NCBI GenBank assembly: GCA_003979345.1
Contig: RYVZ01000015.1
Span: 1-64,000 of the forward strand
DNA length: 64,000 nt
Direction of reading: 5' to 3'
DNA from: Lachnospiraceae bacterium
GTDB lineage: Bacteria; Bacillota; Clostridia; Lachnospirales; Lachnospiraceae
Shown: piece by piece, positions 8,563 through 17,285 of the stretch
Position numbering within the stretch: the stretch's first letter is position 1
Layout of the letters: each line of letters begins with the position of its first letter
Position numbers and translations under genes: made by a program
Notes under the pieces: model-generated
Databases searched by the model: none
Seen by the model: the letters and a program-made list of their open reading frames with translations, nothing else
Told to the model about the DNA's origin: nothing

Positions 8563-8653
8563 ACCGGAACGTCCTTTCTCCATGCCGACAGCGACAGCAA
8601 TAGAGATCCGATGAAACAGGGTTCTCCATGTACTTCTGTAGCAATGCGCTGAG

Positions 8654-8668
8654 CGCTTAATCGTTTTC
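8654..8668 (+). promoter_or_regulatory. Candidate LacI-type operator, copy 1
   Basis: CGCTTAATCGTTTTC matches copy 2 at 8876-8890 (CACTTAAACGTTTTC) at 13 of 15 positions, same orientation, 222 bases apart. The central CG and partial symmetry are typical of LacI-family operators. It lies in the leader of the regulator gene. Confidence 0.45.
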
Positions 8669-8815
8669 GTTATGTTGAGTATACAACACTATTGCTACTT
8701 TTTCAATCTTCTATTGTGGATTTTTATGCTAATTTTATATTTTTGTATATCTTTGCCATATTTTTTTCCACATTTTGTATATTTTCACAATTTTGATTTG
8801 TCGTTTTTCCCTTTC

Positions 8816-8844
8816 TTGCTTTTTTCATACTTCTTATGTATAAT
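8816..8844 (+). promoter_or_regulatory. Promoter of the GH94 gene
   Basis: TTGCTT (8816-8821), 17 bases, TATAAT (8839-8844): a good sigma-A promoter pointing to the phosphorylase gene. Transcription would start near 8851, upstream of the candidate operator at 8876-8890, so a bound repressor would block elongation or open-complex escape. Confidence 0.75.
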
Positions 8845-8875
8845 CAAAATCAGTGGACAACGCTTTAATTTACGC

Positions 8876-8890
8876 CACTTAAACGTTTTC
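8876..8890 (+). promoter_or_regulatory. Candidate LacI-type operator, copy 2
   Basis: CACTTAAACGTTTTC contains the perfect 8-bp palindrome AAACGTTT (8881-8888) and lies between the predicted transcription start (~8851) and the GH94 start codon. It matches copy 1 at 8654. Confidence 0.5.
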
Positions 8891-8920
8891 TTAAAACTAA
8901 TAGAAAAGGAGAACACGGCT

Positions 8921-11398
8921 ATGAAATTCGGTTATTTTGATGACACCAACCGGGAATATGTCATCACCACACCAAAGACTCCGCTTCCCTGGATCAACTA
9001 TCTTGGGTGTAATGAATTCTTTTCCCTCATTTCCAACACCTGCGGAGGTTATACTTTTTATAAGGATGCGAAGCTTTTACGAATCACCAGATACCGCTAT
9101 AACGATGTACCCTATGACTGCAACGGCAAATACTATTACATAAAAGACGGTGATTCTTTCTGGAATCCCGGATGGCAGCCGGTCAAAGCAGACTTAGACT
9201 CTTACGAATGCCGCCACGGAATCGGCTACAGCCGGTTTACGTCCTCGAAAGACGGTGTGGAAGCATCCGTACTTGCTTTTGTTCCTTTACATGACAACTG
9301 CGAGATCAATCAGGTGACACTGACAAACAAAACTGACAAGAACAAAGAGTTGAAGCTGTTCTCCTATGTTGAGTGGTGTCTGTGGAATGCTGATGATGAT
9401 TCAAGAAACTTCCAGCGCAACCTGAGCACGGGAGAGGTTGAGATCGAGGGATCCACGATCTACCACAAGACCGAGTACCGCGAGCGGCGTAATCATTATG
9501 CTCTTTTCTCGGTCAACAGCCCGATCGACGGCTTTGACACGATCCGCAGCGAATTCATCGGCGCATACAAGAGCGGCGCCGACCCTGAAGTCGTCGAAAA
9601 CGGACAGGCAAAGAACAGTGTGGCAAGCGGCTGGTCCCCGATTGCTTCTCATCAGATCAATATCACGCTTGCACCGGGCGAAAGCAAATCTCTTGTCTTC
9701 GTTCTTGGTTACTGTGAGAATCCTGACGACGATAAATGGGATGCTCCGGGCGTTATCAAGAAACAGCCCGCAAAAGAACTGCTCGCGAAATTTCAGACCG
9801 ACGCCGATGTGGAAAAGGCATTCGCAGAGCTTACTTCCTATTGGGAAGAACTGCTCTCCAAATATACTGTTTCCTCCGGCAATGACAAGGTCAACCGCAT
9901 GGTCAACATCTGGAACCAGTATCAGTGCATGGTAACGTTTAACATGAGCCGTTCCGCTTCCTATTATGAATCGGGTATCGGACGCGGCATGGGCTTCCGT
10001 GATTCCTGTCAGGATCTCTTAGGCTTCGTCCACCTGATCCCCGACCGTGCGCGCCAGCGTATCATTGACATCGCTTCGACGCAGTTCGAGGACGGCAGCG
10101 CTTACCATCAATACCAGCCGCTGACCAAAAAAGGAAACTCCGATATCGGTTCCGGCTTTAATGACGATCCACTCTGGCTGATTGCCGGAACAAATGCCTA
10201 TATCCGTGAGACCGGAGATATGACGATCTTAGACCAGATGGTTCCGTTCGATAACGATGAGAGCAAGGCAAAGCCGCTCATGGAACACTTAAAGCGTTCG
10301 TTCGACTATATCGTGAACCACAGGGGTCCCCATAATCTTCCCCTGATCGGCCGTGCGGACTGGAATGACTGTCTGAACCTAAACTGCCACTCCTTACAGC
10401 CCGGCGAATCGTTCCAAACATTCGGACCGTCGGAGGGGCCCGTCGCAGAATCCGTCTTTATCGGCGGCATGTTTGTCAAGTACGGCAGGGAATACGCAGA
10501 TCTTTGCCGCCTGCAGGGTAAGAATGACGAGGCAGACCGCGCGCTCGCCGAAGTTGACAAAATGAATCAGGTTCTTCTTTCGGAAGCAGGCTGGGACGGC
10601 GAGTGGTTTATCCGCGCCTATGACTCCTACGGCGGAAAAGTCGGCAGTAAGGACTGTGAGGAAGGTCAGATCTATATTGAGCCTCAGGGCTTCTGTGTTC
10701 TCGCGGGAGTCGGTGTGGAGACCGGCGAGGCTGAGCGCGCGCTCAACTCCGTCAAAGAAAAACTGGATACCGATTACGGTATCATGATCCTGCAGCCCGC
10801 TTACACAAAATACCATGAGGAACTCGGCGAAGTATCTTCCTACCCGCCCGGGTACAAAGAAAATGCAGGAATCTTCTGCCACAATAACCCGTGGGTATCC
10901 ATTGCCGAGACAGTCATTGGACGCGGAGACCGCGCCTTTGAGATCTACAAGAAAACCTGCCCGGCTTATACCGAGGAGATCAGCGAGATCCACAGAACCG
11001 AACCTTACATCTACTGCCAGATGGTTGCGGGCCGCGATGCGAAATATCACGGCGAGGGCAAAAACAGCTGGCTGACCGGTACGGCGGCATGGACCTTTGT
11101 CAATATTTCCCAGTACATTCTGGGCGTCTATCCGACGCATGCCGGTCTTTCCGTAAATCCGTGCGTGCCGAAAGATTTCGGTGATTTCACGATCACAAGA
11201 AAGTTCCGTGAGGGTACTTACCATATTGAGGTCAGGAATCCCGAAAACGTGGAAAAGGGAGTCGTCAGCCTCACAGTGGACGGAAAACCTGTTGACACAG
11301 CGGCTGCAGCCGGTGATGTCAACACGGCAGGCGGATGTATCATTCCGTATGAAAAAGGCAAGGCAGAGTATCGGGTTATTGTAACAATGGGAAAGTGA
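8921..11398 (+). CDS. GH94 glycoside phosphorylase (cellobiose phosphorylase-like)
   Basis: 825 residues, close to the ~810-820 of characterised cellobiose phosphorylases. It would split a beta-linked glucose disaccharide with phosphate into glucose 1-phosphate and glucose in the cytoplasm. There is no signal peptide. Visible GH94 landmarks include an N-terminal beta-sandwich (MKFGYFDDTNREYVI..., PLPWINYLG), GIGRGMGFRDSCQDLLGF, and GRADWNDCLNLN, whose second Asp (residue 483) corresponds to the general acid of the family. The start at 8921 follows AAAAGGAG by 9 bases; the frame is open upstream into the promoter but that part is not coding. Other GH94 specificities (laminaribiose, cellodextrin) remain possible. 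It is divergent from a LacI regulator and has its own promoter and terminator. Confidence 0.93.
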   Translation: MKFGYFDDTNREYVITTPKTPLPWINYLGCNEFFSLISNTCGGYTFYKDAKLLRITRYRYNDVPYDCNGKYYYIKDGDSFWNPGWQPVKADLDSYECRHGIGYSRFTSSKDGVEASVLAFVPLHDNCEINQVTLTNKTDKNKELKLFSYVEWCLWNADDDSRNFQRNLSTGEVEIEGSTIYHKTEYRERRNHYALFSVNSPIDGFDTIRSEFIGAYKSGADPEVVENGQAKNSVASGWSPIASHQINITLAPGESKSLVFVLGYCENPDDDKWDAPGVIKKQPAKELLAKFQTDADVEKAFAELTSYWEELLSKYTVSSGNDKVNRMVNIWNQYQCMVTFNMSRSASYYESGIGRGMGFRDSCQDLLGFVHLIPDRARQRIIDIASTQFEDGSAYHQYQPLTKKGNSDIGSGFNDDPLWLIAGTNAYIRETGDMTILDQMVPFDNDESKAKPLMEHLKRSFDYIVNHRGPHNLPLIGRADWNDCLNLNCHSLQPGESFQTFGPSEGPVAESVFIGGMFVKYGREYADLCRLQGKNDEADRALAEVDKMNQVLLSEAGWDGEWFIRAYDSYGGKVGSKDCEEGQIYIEPQGFCVLAGVGVETGEAERALNSVKEKLDTDYGIMILQPAYTKYHEELGEVSSYPPGYKENAGIFCHNNPWVSIAETVIGRGDRAFEIYKKTCPAYTEEISEIHRTEPYIYCQMVAGRDAKYHGEGKNSWLTGTAAWTFVNISQYILGVYPTHAGLSVNPCVPKDFGDFTITRKFREGTYHIEVRNPENVEKGVVSLTVDGKPVDTAAAAGDVNTAGGCIIPYEKGKAEYRVIVTMGK

Positions 11399-11491
11399 AT
11401 CTACTGACGTAACGACCTTTAAGGATCTTATATCGTTTCGGTATAGGTTTCTACACAGGTTTCTGAATAGATTCTCTCCTTTATTTTCCAG

Positions 11492-11523
11492 ACAAAGCGG
11501 CTGCTATTCAACAGCCGCTTTGT
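11492..11523 (+). terminator. Terminator of the GH94 gene
   Basis: ACAAAGCGGCTG-N8-CAGCCGCTTTGT, a perfect 12-bp stem 94 bases after the stop codon. The T run is interrupted (TTTGTTC), so termination may be partial. Confidence 0.7.
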
Positions 11524-11542
11524 TCATGATTCACAAAAACCT

Positions 11543-11572
11543 TTGAATTTTATTAGAAAGTTACTCTAGTAT
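11543..11572 (+). promoter_or_regulatory. Possible promoter of the propeller-like lipoprotein gene
   Basis: TTGAAT (11543-11548), 18 bases, TAGTAT (11567-11572), about 70 bases upstream of the ATG at 11645. The -10 box deviates at two positions. Confidence 0.4.
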
Positions 11573-11644
11573 GGCAATTGCACTTCTCTTTTGCTTCTAT
11601 TATAATAACATTATCTTTCAAATTTATGAGGAGGCTATCAAAAA

Positions 11645-12823
11645 ATGAAAAGAAAATTAGCAGCACTATTGTTATGTTCATTTGTTTTGGTTCTGCCTGC
11701 ATGTGGAAAAAAGGATGAAACTCCCACAGAACCGGCAATCACATTCGAAACGCCGGCCGCCGAGCCTACCGAGGAGCCTGCCGAGGAGCCGACTCCCGAG
11801 CCGACAGAAGAACCAACCGAGGAACCGACCGAAACACCCGAGGAAGATCCCGGAGATGATGACAATAACCTGTCCGGTACTGATCTTGATGATATGGGTT
11901 CTGCCAGCGCCGATGTAGATTACCGTGCATCGTTTACCGGTTATTACGGCGGTGACTTCATCCTAATCAAGAATAACCAGTGGGAAGGCTATAATCTCGT
12001 GTACTCGGATACGACCGAGGCCTATGCGCTTGTCGATGAAGACGTCAGATATTTCGCCGTAGTCGGAGACGAAGTATATTATACTTCGAGTGACGCCGAT
12101 TCTGAGACTTATTCTTTCTGGAAAATTGCCATGCAGAATGGTGCCGAGCCCGAGCTTTTGCTGGACGGAACGCAGGTTTGCTCTTTTTCCTATTACGACG
12201 GTCTGATCTACTATGATAATTATGACGATTATTATGAGCTGTACTGCTATAATCCGGCAGACGGCAGCAATGAGCGGATCGATACCGACTCGCTCGGACG
12301 CTATTATATCCTGAACGACTATATTTACTATGAGCGCATGGATGATAAAACATTCTGCAAAATGAAGCTCGACGGCAGCGATAAGCAGACGCTCTTTGCA
12401 CTTGCTGATTATAATTTAGAATACTTAAGCAGCATGACGGCATTTGATGTAAGCGGATACATCTTCTTTACCTTCCTGACCCCGGACGGTGAAATGTATA
12501 TCACAACGGAGGATGGCGCCAATTATGAGCTGATCGCAAGCGGGCTTCAGGATTTCGACTTAAATCAGGACATTTACTGTGCAGACGGCTCTCTTTACTA
12601 CTCGGCTGCAAACGGAACAGAGATCCACAGACTTGACATCGCAGAATATCTGCTGACTGAGGATATGGATACGATTCCCGATACCGTGATCTGCGACAGA
12701 AGCTTCATCTATTTTGAACTGACAGACGGACTGCTCTATGTAGAGCTTTACGAGGGCAACAACGAAGTGGAAGTATATGACGCCGTGACCGGAGACTTGT
12801 TAAATACGTTCGATTTTTCATAA
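11645..12823 (+). CDS. Surface lipoprotein with acidic Pro/Thr/Glu linker and propeller-like repeats
   Basis: 392 residues. The lipoprotein signal MKRKLAALLLCSFVLVLPAC lipidates Cys20. Residues ~28-70 are a Thr-Glu-Glu-Pro repeat linker that would hold the domain off the membrane through the wall. The remainder has repeated DG-x-IYY / D-x-x-YY-type strands (YDGLIYYDNYDDYY, LNDYIYYERMDD, ADGSLYYSA), as in DUF5050-type beta-propeller proteins. GAGGAGG precedes the ATG. It stands alone between two terminators. The function is unknown; ligand binding or surface display is a guess from architecture. Confidence 0.85.
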   Translation: MKRKLAALLLCSFVLVLPACGKKDETPTEPAITFETPAAEPTEEPAEEPTPEPTEEPTEEPTETPEEDPGDDDNNLSGTDLDDMGSASADVDYRASFTGYYGGDFILIKNNQWEGYNLVYSDTTEAYALVDEDVRYFAVVGDEVYYTSSDADSETYSFWKIAMQNGAEPELLLDGTQVCSFSYYDGLIYYDNYDDYYELYCYNPADGSNERIDTDSLGRYYILNDYIYYERMDDKTFCKMKLDGSDKQTLFALADYNLEYLSSMTAFDVSGYIFFTFLTPDGEMYITTEDGANYELIASGLQDFDLNQDIYCADGSLYYSAANGTEIHRLDIAEYLLTEDMDTIPDTVICDRSFIYFELTDGLLYVELYEGNNEVEVYDAVTGDLLNTFDFS

Positions 12824-12835
12824 CAGATTCTGGGC

Positions 12836-12879
12836 AAAAAAAGCTGTCCCCCCCGTTTTACGGGAAGGACAGCTTTTTT
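12836..12879 (+). terminator. Strong terminator after the lipoprotein gene
   Basis: AAAAAAGCTGTCC...GGACAGCTTTTTT, 13-bp stem with an A run before and a T run after, so it can work in both directions. It lies 13 bases after the stop codon. Confidence 0.9.
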
Positions 12880-12904
12880 GCTATTTCTTTTGAAAGCATA
12901 GTCA

Positions 12905-12941
12905 AAGACGTCACACCCGATGTGTTCGGATGTGACGTCTT
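12905..12941 (-). terminator. Hairpin downstream of tRNA-Arg
   Basis: AAGACGTCACA...TGTGACGTCTT pairs perfectly over 11 bases, with further inner pairing (CCGA / TTCGG), directly after the 3' end of the tRNA on the minus strand. A T run is nearly absent (TTTG), so it may be a processing or weak termination structure. Confidence 0.65.
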
Positions 12942-12945
12942 AGAC

Positions 12946-13018
12946 GTGCGTTAGAGGATTCGAACCCCCGACCTTTTGGTCCGTAGCCAAACGCTCTATC
13001 CAGCTGAGCTAAACGCAC
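12946..13018 (-). tRNA. tRNA-Arg (anticodon ACG)
   Basis: The 73-base minus-strand sequence folds as a cloverleaf: acceptor GTGCGTT / AACGCAC, D stem GCTC / GAGC, anticodon stem TTTGG / CCAAA with loop CTACGGA, T stem GGGGG / CCTCT (two G-U pairs) with loop TTCGAAT. Anticodon ACG (read as ICG after deamination) decodes CGN Arg codons. CCA is not encoded. Confidence 0.96.
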
Positions 13019-13391
13019 ATTTGCTTACGCAACAAATATATATTACTTCATTGTCTGCGCTTTGTCAACTGGATTTTTACTTCTGTTTTCTGTTTTTTGT
13101 TTCTGATTTTTGCTCTTCTGTTTTTTTGTACTCTTCCGTTATTTTTGATAAAACAGCTCTCCGTTTTTTCATTTTCAGCCTCAGTTCTTTATCCAAAATC
13201 CCATCGTAACTCTCCGCCGCATTTTTTACCTCTGTCTTTGCATGTTTTATTTTTTGTCTGCGGCGGTCATGCTTTTGCCTTCGACCCGCAAAAGCATGAG
13301 TCGCTTTTACGGCTTTACTATAGAAAATTCTGCATCAAAAGTCAAGGATTCTCCGTCTGTAAAGCATCGCGCAAACATTCTTCGAACCATC
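13019..13391. other. Intergenic region between tRNA-Arg and the GH25 gene
   Basis: It contains the GH25 terminator-like hairpin at 13268-13298. A minus-strand frame is open from about 13340 to 13078 and is rich in Lys/Glu (…ESYDGILDKELRLKMKKRRAVL…) but has no start codon with a ribosome site and runs through the hairpin. I do not call it a gene; it could be the tail of a lost one. Confidence 0.5.
13268..13298 (-). terminator. Hairpin downstream of the GH25 gene
   Basis: CATGCTTTTGC-N9-GCAAAAGCATG, an 11-bp perfect stem about 95 bases after the GH25 stop on the minus strand. There is no immediate T run (an A-rich stretch follows), so its role as terminator is moderate. Confidence 0.5.
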
Positions 13392-14600
13392 TTATTGCAG
13401 CGAAAAGTCGTAAAAACCGATATTCAGATCGACGTCCCCCGTAATACCAGCAACCCTCGCACTGTCCGAATACTGCCAGACAGAAAATGCGTATGGATAG
13501 TAGAAATACGGCGTATATGCCGCAAACCACTTCGGGTACTGCTCGATCCTCGTTAAATCAAGCATGAGCATGAACGTCTTCAGATTTCCGTAGATCATCG
13601 GCTTATATCCGGCTTCCTGTATCCTGTCAAAAAAAGCAATACAGTTATCGGTCCACTGTTCCATCGTCAGCACATTCGTGCGCGCCCCCGCCGCATTCAC
13701 ATCCTCCACGTCCAGCACGACCGTACACTGCAGATTGTAAGGTGCAAGCGCTTCGATCACGAACTCTGCTTCCTCCCGCGCCTCCTCCGGGGTAAGCGCC
13801 TGCGTAAAGAAATAGACACCGACGTCAATTCCTGCCGCCGTTGCGCCCTCAATATTGCGAACAAAATATTCGTCCAGCACAAGCCTTCCCTCACTGCCAT
13901 ATCCGCGGATTCCCAGACGGATGATCGCAAATTCCACACCGTCCCCCGCAACCTGCTGCCAGTCGATCTCACCCTGATAACTCGATACATCGATTCCTTT
14001 GTGCGTCACAAGCTGCCCGTTCTCATAATATTGATATTCGTTATTCTCAGTGACGACCAGATTTTCATTAACATAGGGATGCTTTTGTAATGCATCATTG
14101 ATATCCATAAAGAGATATTGTCCTGCGTCCGCAAATACGATCTGATCCGGGAAAAAATGACGCAGCATCGGAACCGTGCCGTTTCCGTTCGTGATCTGTT
14201 CCTTTAATTCCTCCAAAAAGCGGGTACGCGAGTCTAAGTCCAGTGTCTGCGCCTGTTCCTCCAAAAGCCGTGACACTTCCTCCTGTGTATACACTTCGCC
14301 AGACGCCGCAAACACCGCTTCCGCTTCTTTGTCTTTCAACTCCTGTCTGAGCGCTTCATTTTCTTTTTGGTAATAAAAAAATACAAGCGCTGCGCCAATG
14401 AGTGCGACCAGGGAAAGCATCGCAAAAAAAGCGGCTGCGATACTTTTATTTTGGGATCTTTTTTGCTTTGGTGTGCGATAACTCCCTTTCGCGCGGTGCT
14501 GTTCTCTGCTATTTTGTCGTTCTTCGACACCGTATCGTTCTTTGCCGTCCTGCCGGACCTGCGTATCCTGTACCCTGTCTCCGTTTTGTCTCTCCTGCAT
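13392..14600 (-). CDS. Membrane-anchored GH25 lysozyme (muramidase)
   Basis: 402 residues. A basic, Gln/Arg-rich cytoplasmic N-terminus (~50 residues) is followed by one membrane segment (AAAFFAMLSLVALIGAALVFF), a Glu-rich coiled-coil stretch, and a C-terminal GH25 domain beginning KGIDVSSYQGEIDWQ with the catalytic acidic pair in VVLDVEDV. It would cut the beta-1,4 bond between MurNAc and GlcNAc on the outer face. The start at 14600 (MQERQNGD) follows AAGAAGGTGG; a start 26 codons further up has no ribosome site. GH25 enzymes in such membrane-tethered form usually serve cell-wall turnover; a role in sporulation or division cannot be told apart here. Confidence 0.9.
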   Translation of the reverse strand: MQERQNGDRVQDTQVRQDGKERYGVEERQNSREQHRAKGSYRTPKQKRSQNKSIAAAFFAMLSLVALIGAALVFFYYQKENEALRQELKDKEAEAVFAASGEVYTQEEVSRLLEEQAQTLDLDSRTRFLEELKEQITNGNGTVPMLRHFFPDQIVFADAGQYLFMDINDALQKHPYVNENLVVTENNEYQYYENGQLVTHKGIDVSSYQGEIDWQQVAGDGVEFAIIRLGIRGYGSEGRLVLDEYFVRNIEGATAAGIDVGVYFFTQALTPEEAREEAEFVIEALAPYNLQCTVVLDVEDVNAAGARTNVLTMEQWTDNCIAFFDRIQEAGYKPMIYGNLKTFMLMLDLTRIEQYPKWFAAYTPYFYYPYAFSVWQYSDSARVAGITGDVDLNIGFYDFSLQ

Positions 14601-14720
14601 AGCCACCTTCTTTGATCTTCCTATTCGTTTGTATTGTTGCGAATTTGCCGCGAACGTCTGCCTTTTTGATCGATACATTTTTTAGACGCGGCGGAGTTCC
14701 TTTTCGTTTCAGTCTGTCCA

Positions 14721-14803
14721 ATGTGAAGTTATAGAAGTTCCAGGGCAGCTGCAATGCCCTTGAGAAACAGCCTCTGCTGTGGCATTAGAACTTTTCTTCA
14801 CAT
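14721..14803. repeat. Palindromic intergenic element, copy 1 (TGTGAAG...CTTCACA)
   Basis: Bounded by ATGTGAAG (14721-14728) and CTTCACAT (14796-14803). It has inner pairs AGGGCA / TGCCCT and ACAG / CTGT. Its right arm, GAAACAG...GCTGTG-GCATTAGAACTT-TTCTTCACA, is nearly the same as the right arm of the larger element at 56449-56642. It lies just after the trpS stop codon and before the GH25 gene. Confidence 0.7.
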
Positions 14804-14812
14804 TAAAGACTG

Positions 14813-15907
14813 TCAATCCGCGGCAAAGCGTTCCGCCTGCTCTGAGATCAGCGCCTGATCCTCAAAATAGTTGATCTTCATCGCCGCCTTCACTTCCGAA
14901 AGCGTCTGCTCCGCGACTTCTTTCGCCGCCGCTGTTCCTTTTTTCAATATATCATAAATTGCGGGAATATCCTTTTCTAATTCTTTCCTGCGCTCCCTGA
15001 TCGGCGCAAGCTCCTCCTCCAGCACTTTGTTTAAGAATTTCTTTACCTTGACATCGCCAAGCCCGCCGCGCTTATAATGATCTTTTAATTCATCAAGATT
15101 CTGGTATTCCGGCAGATAACGTGCAAACTGTTCCGGTTTACTGAACGCATCCAGATAAATAAAGACCGGATTACCGTCCACATTACCCGGATCTTCCACT
15201 CGCAGATGATTCGGATCGGTAAACATCGACATCACTTTTTTCTTAACGTCCTCCGCAGAATCAGACAGATAAATACAGTTGCCGAGTGTTTTACTCATCT
15301 TTGCCTTGCCATCCGTTCCCGGAAGCCGCAGACACGCTTCATTATCCGGAAGCAGGATCGCAGGATCGACCAGCGTTTCGCCATACACAGAATTAAACTT
15401 GTGTACGATCTCCTTCGTCTGCTCAAGCATCGGCATCTGATCCTCACCAACCGGAACCGTCGTCGCCTTAAATGCGGTAATGTCCGCCGCCTGACTGATC
15501 GGGTAGCAGAAAAATCCAACCGGAATGCTCGCCTCAAAATTACGCATCTGGATCTCGCTTTTAACGGTCGGGTTGCGCTGTAAGCGCGATACGGTCACTA
15601 AATTCATGTAATAAAAAGTCAGTTCCGTCAGTTCAGGAATCTGGGACTGTATGAGAATATTCGATTTTTCCGGGTCTATTCCGCAGGCAAGATAATCAAG
15701 CGCCACTTCGATGATGTTCTGACGCACTTTTTCGGGATTATCCGCATTGTCGGTCAATGCCTGTGCGTCTGCGATCATGATAAAGATTTTGTCAAATTCG
15801 CCTGAATTCTGCAATTCCACACGTCTTTTTAGAGAACCGACATAATGTCCGACATGCAGTCTCCCTGTCGGTCTGTCCCCGGTCAAAATAATTTTCGATT
15901 TTGGCAT
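14813..15907 (-). CDS. trpS: Tryptophan--tRNA ligase
   Basis: 364 residues. Class I aminoacyl-tRNA synthetase signatures are TGDRPTGRLHVGHYVGS (HIGH variant HVGH at 18-21) and KMSKTLGN (KMSKS). It charges tRNA-Trp with tryptophan using ATP. The length and 'GDRPTG' start resemble the longer TrpRS form seen in many Firmicutes. The start at 15907 follows AGGAGGGC by 6 bases. I looked for a T-box leader upstream (AGGGTGG-x-ACCGCG) and found none, so tryptophan control by that route is not evident. Confidence 0.97.
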   Translation of the reverse strand: MPKSKIILTGDRPTGRLHVGHYVGSLKRRVELQNSGEFDKIFIMIADAQALTDNADNPEKVRQNIIEVALDYLACGIDPEKSNILIQSQIPELTELTFYYMNLVTVSRLQRNPTVKSEIQMRNFEASIPVGFFCYPISQAADITAFKATTVPVGEDQMPMLEQTKEIVHKFNSVYGETLVDPAILLPDNEACLRLPGTDGKAKMSKTLGNCIYLSDSAEDVKKKVMSMFTDPNHLRVEDPGNVDGNPVFIYLDAFSKPEQFARYLPEYQNLDELKDHYKRGGLGDVKVKKFLNKVLEEELAPIRERRKELEKDIPAIYDILKKGTAAAKEVAEQTLSEVKAAMKINYFEDQALISEQAERFAAD

Positions 15908-16324
15908 TTGTATGCCCTCCTGATTGGTTTTTCAAATACGACATTAGAATACCATACTTTAAGCCGGACTTCCAGTAGCAGTATCATGTTTTAACCAAAA
16001 CCACAACCGGACTTCCCACAATATTCCTGAATACCCCTTGCAGGAAAACTCTCTGACTCAGCGCTTCCTTAGACAAAAACTGCCGCAGATCTCTCCACGG
16101 CAGCTTCTTACAGGTTTTTGTTTTTGGATGGATATCGCATTACATTGACAGAGCATCTCTGATTATTTGAAAATGTCTGCAGCGCATTCCGAAGATTCTG
16201 CATGGCACTTTCTATCATTCCGCGCATCTGCGCGCTGCTGCTCTCTACAGCACCTTCCAGCGTCCCTACGGAAATATTTTCATTCCGTTTCAGCTTATGC
16301 GTACTGCTATGAGAGATAACGTTG
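15908..16324. other. Intergenic region upstream of trpS with a terminator and an unstarted open frame
   Basis: 15908-16072 shows no gene. The terminator is at 16074-16103. From ~16320 to 16108 a minus-strand frame is open and coding-like (…NENISVGTLEGAVESSS…MIESAMQNLRNALQTFSNNQR…) but lacks a start with a ribosome site. It may be the 3' remnant of a gene that included the damaged frame upstream. Confidence 0.4.
16074..16103 (-). terminator. Terminator of the 16.1-16.7 kb transcript
   Basis: On the minus strand CTGCCG-TGGAGAGATCTG-CGGCAG is followed by TTTTTG. The 6-bp GC-rich stem and T run give an intrinsic terminator. Confidence 0.7.
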
Positions 16325-16696
16325 CTATTGGTAATCCTCCGGCAAGGGCATTGGAGCGTTCGGCGACCGCCGTGGTCTTTTGCAGTATTCCTCCACAAGC
16401 GCATAATACATATCCATGATCTCTCCGCCTGTCTCATGATTCTCCGTTTCATATCCGATTTCGCCATTGATAATATAGCGTGACGAATCTCCCGCAAATT
16501 CGAACGATGTACCGTCAATCAGTTCAATGTAAAACATTCGGTATGGTCCGCTTCCGGTAAGATCCTTAAATTCTTCCGAACCTCCTCCTGTTATCCTGAC
16601 CCGATTGAGCAGTGCGACCATAGCAGAAATTTCTTTTTCCGGCAACTCCACCTTTTCTCCGTCTTCTCAGCCATACCATGAATATAATAATTTCAT
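16325..16696 (-). pseudogene. Hypothetical protein with in-frame TGA at codon 10
   Basis: A very good start exists at 16696 (AAGGAG 5 bases before ATG) giving MKLLYSWYG, then TGA at 16667-16669, then the same frame continues EDGEKVELPEKEISAMVALL... to 16325. The downstream part (114 codons) is coding-like, with GYETENHETGGEIMDMYYALVEEYCK. A GTG at 16651 could restart translation but has only a poor site. A one-base change from TGG (Trp) would explain the stop, so I treat it as a recently broken gene of unknown family; read-through cannot be excluded. No SECIS-like element was assessed. Confidence 0.55.
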
Positions 16697-16792
16697 ATCG
16701 TCTCCTTACCAACTGTGGCAGACCGCCCGATCCAACGTTAATGTAGTCCCCCGATAGCTATGTAGCCGCCACCATTGTAGAAATCTGATGAA

Positions 16793-17209
16793 TCACAATA
16801 TCGGGTCTTCTGTAAACGTATCCTGATCGTACGCGATGCCGTTTCTCTCATAATAATCTTTCACCGCCGCCTTGACCGCTTCCTCCGCCAGCACGGAGCA
16901 ATGCAGTTTGTGCGCCGGAAGCCCGTCCAGCGCCTCCGCCACCGCCTGATTGGTCAGCCTCAGCGCCTCTTTTAAGGGTCTTCCCTTGATCATTTCCGTT
17001 GCCATTGAGCTTGACGCGATCGCTGAGCCGCATCCGAACGTCTCAAATTTCACATCCGATACCACATCATCGTCAATTTTCAAATAGATCTTCATAATAT
17101 CCCCACACCTGGCGTTTCCGACTTCTCCCACGCCGTCCGCATCTTCAATCGCCCCGACATTCCGCGGATTCCGAAAATGATCCATTACTTTTTCACTATA
17201 TAATGCCAT
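16793..17209 (-). CDS. nifU: NifU/IscU-type Fe-S cluster assembly scaffold
   Basis: 138 residues with the three conserved scaffold cysteines: C35 (NARCGD), C60 (FGCGSA) and C104 (LHCSVLAEEA). It builds [2Fe-2S]/[4Fe-4S] clusters from sulfur supplied by the cysteine desulfurase encoded just upstream (77 bases). The start MALYSEKVMDHF at 17209 is the family start; AAGGAGA lies 11-13 bases before it. A longer frame to 17248 is not supported. Confidence 0.95.
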   Translation of the reverse strand: MALYSEKVMDHFRNPRNVGAIEDADGVGEVGNARCGDIMKIYLKIDDDVVSDVKFETFGCGSAIASSSMATEMIKGRPLKEALRLTNQAVAEALDGLPAHKLHCSVLAEEAVKAAVKDYYERNGIAYDQDTFTEDPIL

Positions 17210-17285
17210 GATCTCATAATCTCCTTCCTTTTTCAAAAAATAAAACAATTGCGAAAACAGGCATTTACGCCCTTCTTTTCCTATA

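Noticed and set aside
10394..11224. Long minus-strand frame (276 codons) inside the GH94 gene
   Set aside because: It is the antisense shadow of a well-supported GH94 gene; no ribosome site and no recognisable protein.
13078..13340. Minus-strand Lys/Glu-rich open frame downstream of the lysozyme gene
   Set aside because: No start codon with a ribosome site and it runs through the terminator-like hairpin; possibly a remnant but not callable.
15908..16073. T-box leader before trpS
   Set aside because: Searched for the AGGGTGG-x-ACCGCG box and specifier-loop features on the minus strand; none found.
16667..16669. Selenocysteine codon in the hypothetical gene
   Set aside because: TGA is in frame after a strong start, but no redox motif surrounds it and a one-base Trp-to-stop change is simpler.
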